Assembly: GCF_036346875.1 (NCBI RefSeq)
Contig: NZ_CP107852.1
Coordinates: 2,046,001-2,110,000, forward strand
Length of the DNA stretch: 64,000 nt
Origin: Nocardia sp. NBC_00508
GTDB taxonomy: Bacteria; Actinomycetota; Actinomycetes; Mycobacteriales; Mycobacteriaceae
Direction: 5' to 3'
In this document: positions 17,807-26,950 of the stretch, piece by piece
How the letters are laid out: each line of letters begins with the position of its first letter
Position numbering within the stretch: the stretch's first letter is position 1
Notes under the pieces: model-generated
The model's database searches: none
The model's input: only the letters and a program-made list of their open reading frames with translations
What the model was told of the DNA's origin: nothing
Translations under genes and position numbers: made by a program

Positions 17807-18289
17807 TCATGCCGACCGCACCCGCGCGCGGCGCCGGCGCTCGTAGCCGGCCCGGGTGAACCACATCGCGGCAGCCGTGGCAAACAGAGCACAGATCACT
17901 GTGCCCGTCGTGTAAGCGAACGCGACAGCGAGCGTGCCGGGCCGAAGCAGAGCGCGGATCTCGTTGGCATAGGTGGAGAAGGTGGTGAATCCGCCGAGGA
18001 CACCCACGCCGAGGAACGGGCGCAGCAGCCGATGCGCCGCCCATATCTCGGTGACCGCCACCATGAGCACGCCGATCAGAAAGCAACCGCTGACATTGGT
18101 GAGGAAGGTGGCCCACGGGAATCGACCGGAATGGACCGGCAGCCACTGTGCGATTCCATAACGAGCCAGCGCACCGAGCGCGCCGCCCGCGGCGACGACC
18201 AGCAGCGCAGTGCCGTGCATGCCCCAGAGTTCGCGCCATCGGGTGCGACGCGCACGGGTCTCGATCGGGTGCTCGGTCAGTTCAGGCAC
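17807..18289 (-). CDS. crcB: Fluoride channel CrcB (first gene of pair)
   Basis: 160 residues with the Fluc segments GGALGALARYGIAQ, FPWATFLTNVSGCFL and GVGVLGGFTTFSTYANE. An N-terminal extension of about 25 charged residues and a basic C-terminal tail (ERRRRARVRS) are absent from the downstream copy. Opposite charge bias of the two proteins would fit a heterodimer with opposed topologies. No fluoride riboswitch is recognised upstream. Confidence 0.92.
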   Translation of the reverse strand: MPELTEHPIETRARRTRWRELWGMHGTALLVVAAGGALGALARYGIAQWLPVHSGRFPWATFLTNVSGCFLIGVLMVAVTEIWAAHRLLRPFLGVGVLGGFTTFSTYANEIRALLRPGTLAVAFAYTTGTVICALFATAAAMWFTRAGYERRRRARVRSA

Positions 18290-18387
18290 ACAGGTCTCCT
18301 ATACGCACGATGCGGCGCTGTTCGGAGTAGGACTGTCGGCGGGCGGAATGCCGCGGCTGTTCCGGGTAGCCGCACCGCCGCGCACGG

Positions 18388-18837
18388 TCACCGCTGCTCG
18401 GCCGGTCGGACGCCCTCGTGCGCGACGAGAACCGAGCAGCCCGCGTGCCGGGCGGCCTTCTCTGCGGTGCTGCCCATGAACCGGCCCCAGATGCCCGAGT
18501 GTCCGCTGCGCCCGAGGATCAGCAGGTCGGCATCATGGTCCTCGGCCGCGGTGGCCAGCTCCCGTGCTGCCTGACCCGCGCGAATCTCCGCCTGCACCGG
18601 GATCCCGCGCTGTTCGGCGGCCGTGGCGGCGGTGTTCAGCCATCGGCGGCAAGTCTGCTCTCCGATCGAGCGTTCGTCCTCGATCTCGCCGACCACCGGA
18701 CCGTAGTGCGGCAGAAACTCTTCGACTGCCACCACGGTGAGCGCGCAGCGGTGCACCGCCGCCAAGTCGAGCGCCATCGTCAAGGCGGCTCGGGCGCCGG
18801 GTGAGTCGTCGTAGCCCACCACGATCCGCTGGAACAC
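18388..18837 (-). CDS. Universal stress protein, UspA family
   Basis: A 149-residue single USP domain. The start IVVGYDDSPGARAAL and the C-terminal GRSGHSGIWGRFMGSTAE give the G-2x-G-9x-G(S/T) ATP-binding pattern, so it is an ATP-binding type. GTG start at 18837. It is a monocistronic gene between crcB and the amine oxidase. A general stress role is inferred from the family. Confidence 0.9.
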   Translation of the reverse strand: MFQRIVVGYDDSPGARAALTMALDLAAVHRCALTVVAVEEFLPHYGPVVGEIEDERSIGEQTCRRWLNTAATAAEQRGIPVQAEIRAGQAARELATAAEDHDADLLILGRSGHSGIWGRFMGSTAEKAARHAGCSVLVAHEGVRPAEQR

Positions 18838-18894
18838 CCCTTCATTCTGGTCCCTCGGGGCCGACCCGAGCCAGCATTCGGGCTACGTGGCCGA

Positions 18895-20247
18895 TCACGC
18901 CCCGGTCACGGATCGACGTAGTGCCAGCACTTCGGCGGCTGCCCGCTCGCCGGAGCGAATCGCGCCCTCGATGTAGCCCGACCATTCCGTGGCGGTTTCG
19001 CTGCCCGCCCAATGGATCGCGCCGATCGGTTGCCGCAGAGCCGAACCCAAAGTGGTCAGCACACCTGGGGGGAAGAAGGCGCCGTAACCACCGCGCGCGT
19101 ATGGGTCCTCCGCCCAGACCTTTTCGTGCCACTCGATCGGATCGCGGGCCGCGTGGCCGAACGCGCGCACGAGCGATCCGACGATCATGGCGCGTCGCTC
19201 CGACGCGGGTAGCGCGGCGAGCCGCTGGGCCGCACGGCCGGGCACCAGCGCGCCGAGCACGCCGGGCCCGCCCGGGCGGGTGGCGTCGAAGGTCACCGGC
19301 ACCGGATCGTGCGGATTCAGCGACTGGCCGGTGAGCCCGTCGTCACGCCAGAACGGCCGCTCGTAGACCGCGAAGGATTTCAGCACCGACCCCATCGGCA
19401 TGCGCTGGGTCAGTTGGTCACGGGCCGCGGGCAGCGGCGGATCGTAGGAGATGCGCCCGGCCATGACCGGCGGCACCGCGACGATCACGTGCTCGGCGTG
19501 CACTTCGCCGAACTCACCGCCCACCCGGACCCCATCGGCCTGCTGCCGGATCGACGTGACGGCCGCACCGAGACGCAACGCCCGCCCCAATTCCACCCCC
19601 ATGGCCAGCGCGGGCCCGTCGGCCCCTTCGACGAACAGCCGGGTCACCGTCTCGGCCGTGATCCCCGCTTCGACGCCACCGGCCGAGCGGATCGTGGTCA
19701 GCAAGCCGAGCATCGAGATGCTTCCGACGTCGACGCACAACTCTTCGCCGATCATCACCTCCGCCAGGTGCCGAGCGCGCCGCTCGGGCAGATTCCGGCG
19801 CAACCAGGTCGCCGCGGTCATCGCGTCCAGGCGATCCGCGCCCGGCGTGGTCCACGGGCGCGCGAGGTCGACGCGGGCGGCCATCCGTTCCAGTCGCCAC
19901 ATGGCCTGGGCCAGCACCACCAGGACGAGTGTGGGTAGCGGCGGACGCGCGCCGGTGAACCGCCGCCGGACCACGCCTTCGACCAGCAGGTCGACCCCGG
20001 CCGGTGGCGGATACGTCAGGGCGCCGTACTCCTCGGCCAGCGCGGCGAAGCTGGTGTGCGCTCCCGAGATCCACTGTCCGCCGAGGTCGATTGCCCATCC
20101 GTCGCCGACCCGTGCGGTCAGCGTCCGGCCGCCGACCCGATCGGCGGCTTCCACAACGACGACCTCGCGCCCCGCCGCCCGCACCGCTCGCGCCGCGCAC
20201 AATCCGGCGTAGCCTGCGCCGACGACAACCACATCCGCGCGGTCCAT
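18895..20247 (-). CDS. Flavin-containing monoamine oxidase family protein
   Basis: A 450-residue FAD amine oxidase. The N-terminal dinucleotide-binding motif VVVGAGYAGLCAAR (GxGxxG at about 10-15) is followed by EAADRVGGRTLTARVG, and the C terminus holds IHWAGSETATEWSGYIEGA, both classical for the MAO/putrescine oxidase family. ATG 20247 has GGGAGG upstream. The substrate is probably a primary amine. It diverges from the PapA5-like gene. Confidence 0.92.
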   Translation of the reverse strand: MDRADVVVVGAGYAGLCAARAVRAAGREVVVVEAADRVGGRTLTARVGDGWAIDLGGQWISGAHTSFAALAEEYGALTYPPPAGVDLLVEGVVRRRFTGARPPLPTLVLVVLAQAMWRLERMAARVDLARPWTTPGADRLDAMTAATWLRRNLPERRARHLAEVMIGEELCVDVGSISMLGLLTTIRSAGGVEAGITAETVTRLFVEGADGPALAMGVELGRALRLGAAVTSIRQQADGVRVGGEFGEVHAEHVIVAVPPVMAGRISYDPPLPAARDQLTQRMPMGSVLKSFAVYERPFWRDDGLTGQSLNPHDPVPVTFDATRPGGPGVLGALVPGRAAQRLAALPASERRAMIVGSLVRAFGHAARDPIEWHEKVWAEDPYARGGYGAFFPPGVLTTLGSALRQPIGAIHWAGSETATEWSGYIEGAIRSGERAAAEVLALRRSVTGA

Positions 20248-20550
20248 AGTGGCCTCCCGTCGCCGCACCCCGTAACTCGACAACCACTGTCGATCACACA
20301 CCGCCCCCGCGCAACCGACGTTGCGCATCCGGGGCCATGCCGCTACCGCCGAACCACCGGCGCGGGTCCGCCTCAGCTACCCGCGGGCGTCAGCGTGGGG
20401 GCCCGGGTCGCGAGCACGTGTCGTTGCGGAAACGACACGAAACAGCGGCTGCGGATTCGCCGATAGAGGGCCAAGGTGAGGGTGCCGAAGAGCCTGGCGC
20501 GTCCTGGCTTCGGGCTAGCCTCTGGGACAGGCTCAGGTGGAGGAAGCGAC

Positions 20551-21789
20551 ATGACCGCAGCAACCGTCATCCGTCCGCTGGCGCCGAGCGAGGCGATCTT
20601 CGCCAATAGCGAAGTCCTCGTCGGCTATTCGATCAGAGTGACGGGTCGGTTGGATCTCACCGCGCTGTCCGCCGCGTTCGAGGCCGTGGTCCGTGCCCGC
20701 CCGATCCTCGGCGCCCGCCTGGAATCGGACGAGCACGGCGGGCATCTGCTACTCGAATCGCCGGGTTCGCCGCCGGAGATCTCGGTCACCGACGGTGATC
20801 CCGAACGGTTGCTCACCGGCGCCCGGTTGGATCAGCGCAGAATGCTCGGGACCCTGTGCGTGGTACGCGACGGCGCCAACGCGGGCGTCACCCTGGTGAC
20901 TCACCACAGCATCGCGGATGCCTGTCATTCGCTGGCCGTATTCGCCGAGCTGTGGTCCTGCTACACCGATCTCACCCGAGGCTGCCTGCCCGAGCTGGCC
21001 CCGCACGGATTCCCGGGGTCGGTGGAAGACCTCCTGCGCAAACGCGGCGTCGAGAAGATCGACACACCAGCGCTGCCGCCCCGCGCGGCCGGTGTCGCCC
21101 AGACCCATTGCGGCCCGGACGATCTCGACTACCTGCTGCCCCGCACGGCCCGCTGCAGGCTGACCCGGGAGCAGACCGCGGCGCTGATCGAACTCGGGCA
21201 CCGGGAGAAGACTACGATCAACGGGCTCGCCTCCGCCGCGATTTTGCTCACCGAGGCCGAGTTGCGCGGCCTGTCGCTGACCGAGCTGAGCTACACCTAC
21301 TCGGTCGACCTGCGCACCCGGGTGCGGCCGCCGATCGGCATGACCGAGGGCACCAACGTCCTCGGCTTCGCGAATTTCGTTCCCACGCCCGGCGCGACGC
21401 TGGTCGAGCTGGCTCGTGCCATCAGCGATGCGTTACGCGACGGACTCGGCTCGGGCATCGTGCAGCAGACCCCGCTGCACATCCCTGAAATCGCCGCGGG
21501 TCCCCCGCCACGCGCGCCGGGCATCGTGCTCGCCACCAACTGGGGCCGGGTGTGCAGGCCCCGGGTGCCGGACGCGCTGCGGGTCACCGACTTCCGCTCG
21601 ATCATGCTCGGCAAGCCGGATAAGACCGGCCACCGGCTCCAGCAGCCGAGCGGCACCATCATCATCAGCACCTTCGACGACCGGCTGAGCATCGAGATCC
21701 ACCATCCCGACGAGACCACCGAGGAACAGCGAGTACGCGTGCGCCTGCTCGCGACGCACCTGTCGGTGTCCGGCGCGAGCACAAGCTGA
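20551..21789 (+). CDS. PapA5-like acyltransferase (condensation-domain fold)
   Basis: A 412-residue protein resembling phthiocerol dimycocerosyl transferase PapA5. The catalytic motif appears as HHSIADACH, with the usual Gly of HHxxxDG replaced by Ala. VLATNWGRVCRPRVP near residue 340 matches the TNWG segment of that family. These enzymes move acyl groups from carrier proteins or CoA to alcohols or amines. ATG 20551 has GGTGGAGGAAG upstream. It is followed by the repeat array and a P450. The acyl donor and acceptor are unknown. Confidence 0.85.
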   Translation: MTAATVIRPLAPSEAIFANSEVLVGYSIRVTGRLDLTALSAAFEAVVRARPILGARLESDEHGGHLLLESPGSPPEISVTDGDPERLLTGARLDQRRMLGTLCVVRDGANAGVTLVTHHSIADACHSLAVFAELWSCYTDLTRGCLPELAPHGFPGSVEDLLRKRGVEKIDTPALPPRAAGVAQTHCGPDDLDYLLPRTARCRLTREQTAALIELGHREKTTINGLASAAILLTEAELRGLSLTELSYTYSVDLRTRVRPPIGMTEGTNVLGFANFVPTPGATLVELARAISDALRDGLGSGIVQQTPLHIPEIAAGPPPRAPGIVLATNWGRVCRPRVPDALRVTDFRSIMLGKPDKTGHRLQQPSGTIIISTFDDRLSIEIHHPDETTEEQRVRVRLLATHLSVSGASTS

Positions 21790-21959
21790 ACACGACCGCC
21801 GAATACGCCCTGTTCACTCGACACCCGCGCCGAGCAACAGTGCAGCCGCAGGCAGGCGAATAGCGCACACAGCCTGCACAGGTTCGAAAGCGCAGCATAC
21901 CGGCACAGTCGGACGCAGCCCGCCAGCAGCACACCGGGCGTGGGAGCGAAGCCGGAGAC

Positions 21960-22446
21960 AGCTTCGGACGAAGTCCGTCCGTAGCCAGCCCCAGGCCGAG
22001 CGAAGACGACGGCGGCCGCATGAACAAACACAATCAGACGAAGTCCGTCAATAGCCAGCCCAAGGCCGAACGAAGACGACGGGCAGCCGCATGAACAAAC
22101 ACAGCCGGACGAAGTCCGTCCGTAGCCCGCGCCGGGCCGAGCGAAGACGACGGCAGCCGCATGAACAAACACAATCAGACGAAGTCCGTCAATAGCCAGC
22201 CCAAGGCCGAACGAAGACGACGGGCAGCCGCATGAACAAACACAGCCGGACGAAGTCCGTCCGTAGCCCGCGCCGGGCCGAGCGAAGACGACGGGCAGCC
22301 GCATGAACAAACACAGTCGGACGAAGTCCGTCCGTAGCCCGCGCCGGGCCGAGCGAAGGCGAGGCAGCCGCATGAACAAACGCAGTCGGACGAAGTCCGT
22401 CCGTAGCCCGCGCCGGGCCGAGCGAAGGCGAGGCAGCCGCCTATTC
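21960..22446 (+). repeat. Tandem array of seven 69-71-bp repeat units
   Basis: The GACGAAGTCCGTC core starts at 21967, 22037, 22108, 22178, 22249, 22320 and 22389. Each unit contains GGCCGAGCGAAG(G/A)CGA and ends GCAGCCGCATGAACAAACAC. Units 2 and 4 share variants (AATCAGACG, GTCAATAGCCAGCCC) while 3 and 5 share others, giving a 141-bp higher-order dimer. An eighth, decayed unit precedes at about 21905. The array fills the gap between the acyltransferase and the P450 and ends 28 bp before the P450 start. Confidence 0.95.
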
Positions 22447-22474
22447 TACGAAGACGGCGGCAGTGAGGTTGGTG

Positions 22475-23611
22475 ATGGTGCGGACGATCCGGACGGCGGC
22501 GCGGGAACGGTGGGACGAGCACGCGGGCTGGCGCGGTGCGGTCCGGCAGGCCGAACTTCCTGGTGGACAACCTGTTTGGGTGGTCGCGGGATACGACGAG
22601 GTTGCCGCCCTGCTCTCCGACGAACGGCTCAGCCTGGACAAGCGGCGCTCCGGCGGCGGCTACGCGGGGTTCGCGCTGCCACCCGCGCTGGACCGCAATC
22701 TGCTCAACATGGATGGCGACGAACACGGCCGGATCAGACGACTGGCCGGGCCCGCGTTCTCCCGCGGCGCGGCCGCGAACCTGCGGCCCCTTGTGCGCCG
22801 GATCGCCGAGGGGACCTTCGACGCGCTGGACGAGGCGCCGGGCGAAGCGGTCGATCTGCTCGACCGCCTGTGTCTTCCGGTGCCCGCCTTGGTCATCGGC
22901 GAATTACTCGGTGTACCAGCAGATCTGCATCCCGGCCTGCGTGACGCCGCCACGTCCATGGTGACGTTCGACGCGGCGTCGCCCGAATCCGGACGGCGGC
23001 TCGTCGCCGCGATCGGCTGGCTGACCACGACCTTCACCGATCTGGTCGCCGCGAAACGTGCCAGGCCGGGCGATGATCTGATCAGCGAATGGCTGTGCGC
23101 CGCCGACGACGCCCGGACGCTTTCCGAGGACGAACTGGTCTCGCTCGCGTTCCTGATGATGCTGGCCGGACTGGAGAACGCGGTACACCTGTGCGGCAAT
23201 CTGATCGCCACCCTGCTCGGCTCCGGGGGCGTCACCGCGGCCGACTGGCCAGCCCGCCGCCGCGACCTGATGGAGCGAGCCAATCCCCTCCCGTTCGCCA
23301 TCCGCCGTTTCGCGGTGACCGAGCTGACTGTCGGCGGCCAGACCATCTCCCGCGGCGACACCGTCCTGCTCTCGATATTCGGCGCCGATTCCGATCCCGC
23401 CCGCGCGGGCAGGCCGAGCCTCATGTTCGGTCGCGGACCGCATTATTGTCTCGGCGCGCAGACCGCGGACCTCATCGTGGACGCCGTCGTCCCGGAATTC
23501 TTCGCGCGATATCCCAAGGCACGGCTCACCGTCCCCGAGTCCGAATTGACCTACCGCGACTCGTGGCGCGCCCATGGATTGGTCGCGCTTCCGGTGGCGC
23601 TCGGCGGCTGA
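22475..23611 (+). CDS. Atypical cytochrome P450
   Basis: A 378-residue P450-like protein. The haem loop is intact (FGRGPHYCLGAQ, Cys near 325). The I-helix reads LAGLENAVHLCG, so the oxygen-activating Thr is Asn. The K-helix region reads LMERANPLPFAIRRF, where the Arg of ExxR appears to be Asn. Such changes are known in P450s with unusual chemistry or substrate-assisted oxygen activation. ATG 22475 has GAGG 6 bases upstream. It lies directly behind the repeat array, so its promoter must be in or before the array. Confidence 0.88.
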   Translation: MVRTIRTAARERWDEHAGWRGAVRQAELPGGQPVWVVAGYDEVAALLSDERLSLDKRRSGGGYAGFALPPALDRNLLNMDGDEHGRIRRLAGPAFSRGAAANLRPLVRRIAEGTFDALDEAPGEAVDLLDRLCLPVPALVIGELLGVPADLHPGLRDAATSMVTFDAASPESGRRLVAAIGWLTTTFTDLVAAKRARPGDDLISEWLCAADDARTLSEDELVSLAFLMMLAGLENAVHLCGNLIATLLGSGGVTAADWPARRRDLMERANPLPFAIRRFAVTELTVGGQTISRGDTVLLSIFGADSDPARAGRPSLMFGRGPHYCLGAQTADLIVDAVVPEFFARYPKARLTVPESELTYRDSWRAHGLVALPVALGG

Positions 23612-23630
23612 CCCGATCACGAAGCTGTCG

Positions 23631-24839
23631 TCAAGCGCGAGCGGCGGCGGTGCGGACCAGTGTCTGCAAGGGATCGGTCAGCACATCGGTGAAAGCCAGT
23701 TCCGCGGCGCCGATCAGGGTCGCGTCGCCGCCGAGTGCGCTGGTGCGCAACCGGACCCGTTCGCGGACGGCTTGCAGGCCGTTCACCGCCACCCGGCTGC
23801 GCACCTGCGCCGCGGCGGCCAGGTAGATCTCGCGCAGTACGCCGCCGAAGACCACCATCGACGGATTGAAGATGTTGACCAGATTGGCGACGCCGTAGCC
23901 GAGCCATTCGCCGATTTGGTGCAGCGCGTCCCGCGCGGCGGCGTCACCGCGCGCGGCGGCCTCGACGATGGCGTCGACCGCCGCCTGTCCCGGTGGATCG
24001 GAACGACCTGCCGCCGCGATCAACCCGAGTTCGCCCGCCTCGGCCTCGAAGCAGCCGCGGGAACCGCAGGCGCAGGCCCGCCCGCCCGGGTTCACGATCA
24101 TATGCCCGACCTCCCCGCCGTAGCCGCCTTCGCCGCCGAGCAGCTCGCCGTTCATGATGATGCCGCCGCCGATGCCGACGTCGCCATGCAGGTAGATCAG
24201 GTTCGCCAGGCCCTCGCCCACCCCGCGTTCGCGTTCGGCCAGCGCGCCCAAGTTGGCGTTGTTACCGACCGCGACCCGGAGCCCGAGATCGAGTTGCTCG
24301 GTCATCTTCGCGCCGAACGCGACGTCCACCCAGCCGATGTTGGGCCCGTACCGGACGACGCCGTCCTCCTCGCGGACCATGCCGCAGAACGCGACGCCGA
24401 CGCCGACGCAGACCGAATCCGCTGCCGCCGCATCGATCATCGTGCGGGCCATCGCCACCAGTGCGGCGATCACGTCCTCCGGGTCGAAGGCGCCGCGGGG
24501 GCGGGCGGTCTCGGTGCGATCGAGCACGGCGCCGCCCAGCCCGACCCGTGCGGCGGCGAGCCGGTCCGCGCCGACGTCGAGCGCGACGACGTACACGCGT
24601 TGCTCTTGCGGCCGCACCACCAGAGACGGCCTGCCCGCCCGCCCGGTCTGGCCGGGCAGCTCCTCGCTCACCAAACCCGCGGCGGCCAGGTCGGTGGTCA
24701 GGGCGAGGATGGTGCTGCGGTTCAACCCCATTCGTTCAGCGAGGGTCGCACGCGACACGGCGCCGCCGCGGTGCACGTGTCGCAGCAGCGTGGCGAGATT
24801 GCGCGTGCGAATTTCCTCGGGGGAAGGTGCTGCTCGCAT
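23631..24839 (-). CDS. ROK-family transcriptional regulator
   Basis: A 402-residue protein with an N-terminal winged helix (SRATLAERMGLNRSTILALT) and a ROK sugar-kinase-like domain. The zinc motif CACGSRGCFE follows GEVGHMIVNPGG. Such proteins (NagC/Mlc/XylR type) bind sugars and repress transport genes. It is the last gene of the ABC operon, 29 bp after the permease, so it is probably the operon's regulator. The palindromes at 28086 and 28137 are candidate targets. Confidence 0.93.
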   Translation of the reverse strand: MRAAPSPEEIRTRNLATLLRHVHRGGAVSRATLAERMGLNRSTILALTTDLAAAGLVSEELPGQTGRAGRPSLVVRPQEQRVYVVALDVGADRLAAARVGLGGAVLDRTETARPRGAFDPEDVIAALVAMARTMIDAAAADSVCVGVGVAFCGMVREEDGVVRYGPNIGWVDVAFGAKMTEQLDLGLRVAVGNNANLGALAERERGVGEGLANLIYLHGDVGIGGGIIMNGELLGGEGGYGGEVGHMIVNPGGRACACGSRGCFEAEAGELGLIAAAGRSDPPGQAAVDAIVEAAARGDAAARDALHQIGEWLGYGVANLVNIFNPSMVVFGGVLREIYLAAAAQVRSRVAVNGLQAVRERVRLRTSALGGDATLIGAAELAFTDVLTDPLQTLVRTAAARA

Positions 24840-24868
24840 TCACCGGGCCTTCGTCGCGGGACAGGGAT

Positions 24869-26107
24869 TCATCGATGCAGGAGTGCACGCCTCCGGGAGA
24901 GCGCGTCCACTCCGGCGGCCAAGAGCAGCACGAATCCTGTCACAACGAATTTCGTGCCCGCGCTGTAGCCCATCAGCCCCATCCCGTTGTTGATCACCGC
25001 GACCACCGCGGCGCCGAGTACTGCGTCCAGCATCCGCCCGCGTCCGCCGAACAGGCTGGTGCCGCCGATCACCGCCGCGCCGACCGCGGTGAGCAGCACA
25101 TCGCTGCCGCCGGTATTCGGATCTACTGAGTTCGCCCGCGAGGCCGCGATCAGTCCGCCGACCGCCGCCATCGTCGAACACAGCACGAAGGCGGTGATTT
25201 TCACGCGGTCCACCGCGATGCCCGCCCGTCGGGCGGCCTCCGCGTTGCCGCCGACCGCGTAGATGTGCCTGCCGAACGAGGTGCGATCGAGCAGGAACGT
25301 CCACAGCAGCAACAGCGCGGCGATCAGCGGCACCACGATGGGCATGCCGGTCAGCGAATGCAGCTCCGGATTGCGGCTGCGCTCGCCGTTGAGCACCAGC
25401 ACCGCCGCGCCCGCCACGATCGCCAGCACCGCGACGCGCACCGCGACCACCGGCGCCGTCGCACCGGTGAGGCCGAGTTTCGTGCGGGCCCGCAGCTTCC
25501 GGTACTGGACGATCGCGAACCCTGCGACGAGGACGGCGTACAGCGCCCAACCCAGTAGCGGGGGCACGTTCTTGTTCGCGACCGCGACGATCGTCTCGTC
25601 GCGGATCGCGATATTGCGTCCGTTGTCCATGATTTTCAGCGCGACGCCCTGCAGGGCGAGAAACGCGGCCAGCGTCACCACGAACGACGGAATGCCGATC
25701 TTCACCACGACCGTGCCGATCACGAGCCCGATCGCCACGCCGGTGAGCAGGGAGACACCCACCGCCAGATACCACGGCCACCCTTTGTCGGTGAGCAGCA
25801 CGGCGAGCACGGCGGCGCAGACCCCGCTGGTGAACCCGGCCGACAGATCGATCTCGCCGAGCAGCAGCACGAAGATCAGGCCCATCGCGATCACCGCGAT
25901 CGCCGCACCCTGGGTGAACAGATTGGCGAAGTTGGCCTCGGACATGAAGACCGGGCGTGCCGCCCAGAAGATCACGGAGAGCACGACGAGCGCGATCACC
26001 GACGGCAGCGCGCCCATGTCGCCGCCGCGTACCCGGCCGACGTAGCCGGTCACCAGGTCGGTCACCGGCGCCGCCGCCGGTCGCTGCTCGGTCGCTACGG
26101 CGTTCAT
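24869..26107 (-). CDS. Sugar ABC transporter permease (XylH/RbsC type)
   Basis: 412 residues with about ten hydrophobic segments. GEIDLSAGFTSGVCA, GGNAEAARRAGI and GAAVIGGTSLFGGRGR are the hallmarks of BPD_transp_2 sugar permeases. It forms the membrane channel for the adjacent ATPase and binding protein. ATG 26107 overlaps the ATPase stop (ATGA), so translation is coupled. Confidence 0.93.
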   Translation of the reverse strand: MNAVATEQRPAAAPVTDLVTGYVGRVRGGDMGALPSVIALVVLSVIFWAARPVFMSEANFANLFTQGAAIAVIAMGLIFVLLLGEIDLSAGFTSGVCAAVLAVLLTDKGWPWYLAVGVSLLTGVAIGLVIGTVVVKIGIPSFVVTLAAFLALQGVALKIMDNGRNIAIRDETIVAVANKNVPPLLGWALYAVLVAGFAIVQYRKLRARTKLGLTGATAPVVAVRVAVLAIVAGAAVLVLNGERSRNPELHSLTGMPIVVPLIAALLLLWTFLLDRTSFGRHIYAVGGNAEAARRAGIAVDRVKITAFVLCSTMAAVGGLIAASRANSVDPNTGGSDVLLTAVGAAVIGGTSLFGGRGRMLDAVLGAAVVAVINNGMGLMGYSAGTKFVVTGFVLLLAAGVDALSRRRALLHR

Positions 26108-26877
26108 CGGGTGACTCCGCTCGTTTCGAGACCGAGCGCGCCGCTGCGGCCTGCCGTGATCAATTCCACGACCTGCGAGTGCGTCACGTCGGAGGTCCGG
26201 ACCTGGGCCGCCATCCGGCCGAGGTAGAGCGCGGCGATCCGGTCGGACACCGCGAAGACGTCGTTCATGTTGTGCGAGATCAGCACCACCGCCAGGCCCT
26301 GGTCGGCGAGCCGGCGAACCAGCTCGAGCACCTGCTGGGTCTGCGCCACGCCCAGCGCGGCGGTCGGCTCGTCGAGGATCACCACTTTGCTGTTCCACAG
26401 CACGGCTTTCGCGATGGCCACTGTCTGGCGCTGGCCACCGGACAGGCTCGACACCTGCTGACGGACCGATTTGACGGTGCGCACCGACAGGCTCGCCAAC
26501 GTTTTGACGGCGAGTTCTTCCATCGCGTACTCGTCCAGCACGAGGCCGCGTCTGCGTTCCCGGCCGAGGAACATGTTCTGGACGATGTCCAGGTTGTCGC
26601 AGAGCGCGAGATCCTGGTAGACGATCTCGATGCCGAGCGCCGCCGCGTCGCGCGGGTTGTGCACCTGCACCGGCCTGCCCGCGAAAAAGAACTCGCCCGC
26701 ATCGATCGGATGCGTACCGCCGATGCACTTGACCAGCGTGGACTTGCCTGCGCCGTTGTCGCCGACGAGCGCGGTGACCTCGCCGGGATAGGCGCTGAAA
26801 CCGACCTCGTGCAGGACGTGGACCGGGCCGAAACTCTTTTCTATTCCCCGTAATTCGATGACCGGCAGTTCGGACAT
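26104..26877 (-). CDS. Sugar ABC transporter ATP-binding protein
   Basis: 257 residues with one nucleotide-binding domain. Walker A GDNGAGKST (about 39-47), signature SSLSGGQRQ and Walker B VVILDEPTAALG are intact, with SHNMNDVF as switch region. Xylose/ribose-type ATPases usually carry two fused domains (about 500 residues); this one is a single-domain form as in fructose-type (FrcA-like) systems. ATG 26877 has AGGAG at a good distance. Middle gene of the operon. Confidence 0.94.
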   Translation of the reverse strand: MSELPVIELRGIEKSFGPVHVLHEVGFSAYPGEVTALVGDNGAGKSTLVKCIGGTHPIDAGEFFFAGRPVQVHNPRDAAALGIEIVYQDLALCDNLDIVQNMFLGRERRRGLVLDEYAMEELAVKTLASLSVRTVKSVRQQVSSLSGGQRQTVAIAKAVLWNSKVVILDEPTAALGVAQTQQVLELVRRLADQGLAVVLISHNMNDVFAVSDRIAALYLGRMAAQVRTSDVTHSQVVELITAGRSGALGLETSGVTR

Positions 26878-26950
26878 GGGGTAGCTCCTCTGAAAGGGGT
26901 GGGGCCCCTTCCGCCGTCCCCTCATCGAACCGCGGAAGGGGCGTGCGGCA

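Noticed and set aside
18290..18387. Fluoride riboswitch upstream of crcB
   Set aside because: I looked for the conserved GGCGATGG and pseudoknot elements on the minus strand and did not find them.
21297..22379. A minus-strand frame of 360 codons with repeated peptide blocks (GYGRTSSGCV)
   Set aside because: The peptide repeats only reflect the DNA tandem array, the frame extends antisense into the acyltransferase gene, and other frames are equally open.
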